Below, in pieces: positions 62,144 to 64,000 of a stretch of DNA of 64,000 nt. This DNA is from Gilliamella sp. wkB178 (lineage in GTDB: Bacteria; Pseudomonadota; Gammaproteobacteria; Enterobacterales; Orbaceae), in assembly GCF_001690705.1 (NCBI RefSeq), contig NZ_LZGK01000013.1, positions 186,001 through 250,000 of the forward strand, written 5' to 3'. Made by a program: the position numbers and the translations under genes. The number at the start of each line of letters is the position of its first letter. The stretch's first letter is position 1. Under the pieces are notes generated by a model. The model ran no database searches. It saw only the letters and a list, made by a program, of their open reading frames with translations, and was not told the origin of the DNA.

Positions 62144-63351
62144 GAGGTAAAATTGTGAAACGATTTTTAACTATAGCATTTTTGTTAATAGCCAGTTTAA
62201 TGGCATTTACCTCATCTAGCTATGCAGAAACCAAAAAATACGACAGCTGGAATTCAGTAATTGATGAAATGGATGCGATCTTGAATGAATCCTATGATAT
62301 CTATTTCATGAAAGATACTGATAAAGCTAAAGAAAAAGTAAATTATGCTTATTTTGGTTTTTATGAAAAACATGGTGTTGAACGAGCGGTAATGTCTTAT
62401 ATTTCGGGTAAACGTGGTACGGATACTGAATACCAGTTTGCCAAAATTAAACGCTTAATGACAGAAGGGGCACCTAACAAAGTAGTGCGTGCTGAGATTG
62501 ATACTATTATAAAAATGCTGCATGAAGACGCTAACGAATTAGATGGTAAAAAGGAAAGTGGTTGGAGTGTGTTATTAGCTTCCTTCATTATTATTTTCCG
62601 AGAAGGTTTAGAAGCTATTTTAGTTATTGCGGCAATTTCGGCTTACTTAGTGCGTTCTGGTAATATGCCGATGGTGAAAATGGTTTATTTGAGTTCCTTA
62701 GTAGCGGTATTTGCCAGTATTTTAATGGCGATCGCACTGCATACTCTTTTCGATATCAGTGGTGCCAATCAAGAGATGCTGGAAGGTGGGGCAATGTTGC
62801 TTGCCACTGTGGTATTGTTTTTTGTTAGTAACTGGATGTTTTCCAAAGCCGAGGCCGAGGCATGGAAAAACTATGTTGAAGGCAAAGTGCAAAGTGCAGT
62901 GTCATCAGGTAGTGGCTTTGCTTTAGGTTTTGCTGCCTTTTTAGCCGTGTTCCGTGAAGGTGCTGAAACTATCTTATTCTATCAGGCGATGCTGGCTGAA
63001 GCTAAAGAGCATATGGATATGGTGTGGTATGGTTTAGGTATAGGCTCTGTGGTGCTAGCGATAATCTTCATCTTGATCCGTTTTGGTACTATGAAATTAC
63101 CAATCAAACCATTCTTTATTGGTACTAGTGTATTAATGTATATAATGGCGATTGCCTTTGCTGGTGGTGGTGTTAAAGAGCTACAAGAAGCAGATATTAT
63201 TCCAGTTACTCCAGTAGATTTTGTACATTCAATTGATATTTTAGGTATTTACCCAACAGTTGAAACCTTACTTCCACAATTGTTTATGGTGTTAGTTGTG
63301 GTCATTTCTGTGGTGTATTTAAAAGTAAAACATGGTAAAAAAAGCAGTTAA
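62140..63351 (+). CDS. FTR1-family iron permease
   Basis: A 403-residue inner-membrane iron permease of the EfeU/FTR1 type with a signal-like start, a periplasmic N-terminal domain of about 120 residues (heptad-like, NAYFGFYEKHGVE region) and seven spans. The two iron-translocation motifs are IIFREGLEAILVI and AVFREGAETILFY. ATG 62140 overlaps the upstream stop; a GTG at 62155 preceded by GAGAGG at seven bases is an equally good start. With P19 downstream it matches the FetM-FetP / Campylobacter-type ferrous iron uptake pair. Confidence 0.93.
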   Translation: MRGKIVKRFLTIAFLLIASLMAFTSSSYAETKKYDSWNSVIDEMDAILNESYDIYFMKDTDKAKEKVNYAYFGFYEKHGVERAVMSYISGKRGTDTEYQFAKIKRLMTEGAPNKVVRAEIDTIIKMLHEDANELDGKKESGWSVLLASFIIIFREGLEAILVIAAISAYLVRSGNMPMVKMVYLSSLVAVFASILMAIALHTLFDISGANQEMLEGGAMLLATVVLFFVSNWMFSKAEAEAWKNYVEGKVQSAVSSGSGFALGFAAFLAVFREGAETILFYQAMLAEAKEHMDMVWYGLGIGSVVLAIIFILIRFGTMKLPIKPFFIGTSVLMYIMAIAFAGGGVKELQEADIIPVTPVDFVHSIDILGIYPTVETLLPQLFMVLVVVISVVYLKVKHGKKSS

Positions 63352-63368
63352 AAAATAGTTTAAATTTA

Positions 63369-63410
63369 GTTAAGATGTTGCCTGATTTTTTGCAGTTAAC
63401 ATCTAAAAAC
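63369..63410 (+). terminator. imperfect hairpin between FTR1 and P19 genes
   Basis: Arms AGATGTT (63373-63379) and AACATCT (63398-63404) with flanking TAGTT and AAACTA enclose an 18-nt loop. No T-run follows, so it may be an RNA processing or attenuation point that sets FTR1 and P19 levels apart, rather than a full stop. Confidence 0.35.
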
Positions 63411-63483
63411 TAATTTACTAGTAAAAAAGTAGTAATTATAAAAAAAGTCTTAAGTAGTTAACTAAAAAGTAGAGGAGTTTTCA

Positions 63484-64000
63484 ATGAAAAAATTAGTATT
63501 AACAGCAGGGATTTCATCAATATTAGCATTATCTTCATTTGCTTATGCTGCTCCTGCACCGGCACCAGGGGAACAAAAAGGTTTTGAAGAATTCCCAATT
63601 GGGGATGAAATCACTGTAGGTCCATTACACATTGGTGCGGTGTACTTCCAACCAGTTGACATGGAACCTGCTGGCATGGGAGGTCTAGCAGCATCAAAAG
63701 CTGATATGCATATTGAAGCAGATATTTCTGCGGCTGACGGCAATAATTTAGGTTATGGTGTTGGTGAATTTGTACCTTATTTAACTGTTAAATATCAAAT
63801 CTTAAAAGAAGGTAGCAAAAAACCAATTGAAGGTAACTTCATGCCAATGAATGCATCTGATGGCCCTCACTATGGTAATAATATTAAGCTTGATGGCGCA
63901 GGTAAATACAAAGTTACCTTTACGATTGAAAACCCAGAAAAACAAGGTTATTTATTGCATGTAGATAAAGAAACTGGTGTAGAAGGTCGTTTCTGGACTA
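63484..64000 (+). CDS. P19/Tp34-family periplasmic iron-binding protein (partial, runs off right edge)
   Basis: The first 172 codons are present and no stop is reached. Signal peptide is KLVLTAGISSILALSSFAYA; the mature start is APAPAPGEQKGFEEFPIGDE. P19-type metal residues are visible: VGPLHIGAVYFQPVDMEP, SKADMHIEADI, and SDGPHYGNNIKL, with Met and His ligands. AGAGGAG precedes the ATG. P19 captures Cu and Fe in the periplasm and works with the FTR1 permease encoded upstream. Off-window genes probably continue the operon. Confidence 0.93.
   Translation, partial: MKKLVLTAGISSILALSSFAYAAPAPAPGEQKGFEEFPIGDEITVGPLHIGAVYFQPVDMEPAGMGGLAASKADMHIEADISAADGNNLGYGVGEFVPYLTVKYQILKEGSKKPIEGNFMPMNASDGPHYGNNIKLDGAGKYKVTFTIENPEKQGYLLHVDKETGVEGRFWT

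Overview
The window is strongly AT-rich, tightly packed gammaproteobacterial chromosome. Its gene content and order (recA-recX-alaS-csrA-tRNA Ser/Arg, lptCAB-rpoN, leuABCD, focA-pflB-pflA, yggX-mltC) are enterobacterial or pasteurellacean in type, but the proteins are diverged and low in GC. The best guess is an Orbaceae gut symbiont (Gilliamella-like). This is inferred from composition, synteny and fermentative gene content, not from a marker gene. I see no insertion sequence, prophage, CRISPR array or rRNA. Almost everything is core or metabolic DNA.

Layout. 1-930: 3' end of lpxC and the nucleotidase yfbR. 1035-3488: an autotransporter with a Fur-box-like site. 3680-8685 (minus): a malate module made of a 2HCT transporter, a short malic enzyme and a CitA/DcuS-type two-component system. 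8898-12470 (minus): an iron-complex-type ABC importer plus a ModA-like protein without signal peptide, behind a near-canonical ModE operator; I read this as a molybdate/tungstate (MolBCA-type) system. 12697-18568: hydrolase, lipoprotein, LPS kinase waaY, yhbQ, srkA, engB and argD with a tandem ARG box. 18755-24577 (plus): yggX-mltC, focA, pflB, pflA. 24627-32268 (minus): EamA transporter, serS, four tRNAs, csrA, alaS, recX and recA with a LexA box. 32766-36254: pqiABC. 36721-41706: D-mannonate catabolism (rspA/manD, MFS transporter, uxuB, rspR) behind a consensus CRP site. 42475-46108: acylphosphatase and lptCAB-rpoN. 46145-51897 (minus): leuABCD with a leucine-rich leader peptide and attenuator, plus a methyltransferase. 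52164-54813: nfsB and ettA. 54873-59197 (minus): lipoprotein, OLD-family nuclease and waaP-waaG. 59445-61255 (minus): small proteins and yhcC. 61505-64000 (plus): an iron-uptake operon (secreted nitroreductase-like protein, FTR1 permease, P19) behind tandem Fur-box-like sites; P19 runs off the right edge.

Physiology. The genes fit a fermentative, microaerobic or anaerobic gut bacterium. It would take up plant-derived malate and sugar acids, make formate through pyruvate formate-lyase, import Mo/W for molybdoenzymes that lie elsewhere, and synthesise leucine and arginine. Regulation is unusually readable: candidate sites for ModE, ArgR, LexA, CRP and Fur and a leu attenuator can all be seen. 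No wholly new system is evident. The items most worth following up are the ModE-controlled importer with its cytoplasmic ModA-like partner, the secreted nitroreductase in the FTR1/P19 operon, a tRNA-Arg with a shifted anticodon, the CTC-based leu leader, and several gene remnants in gaps.
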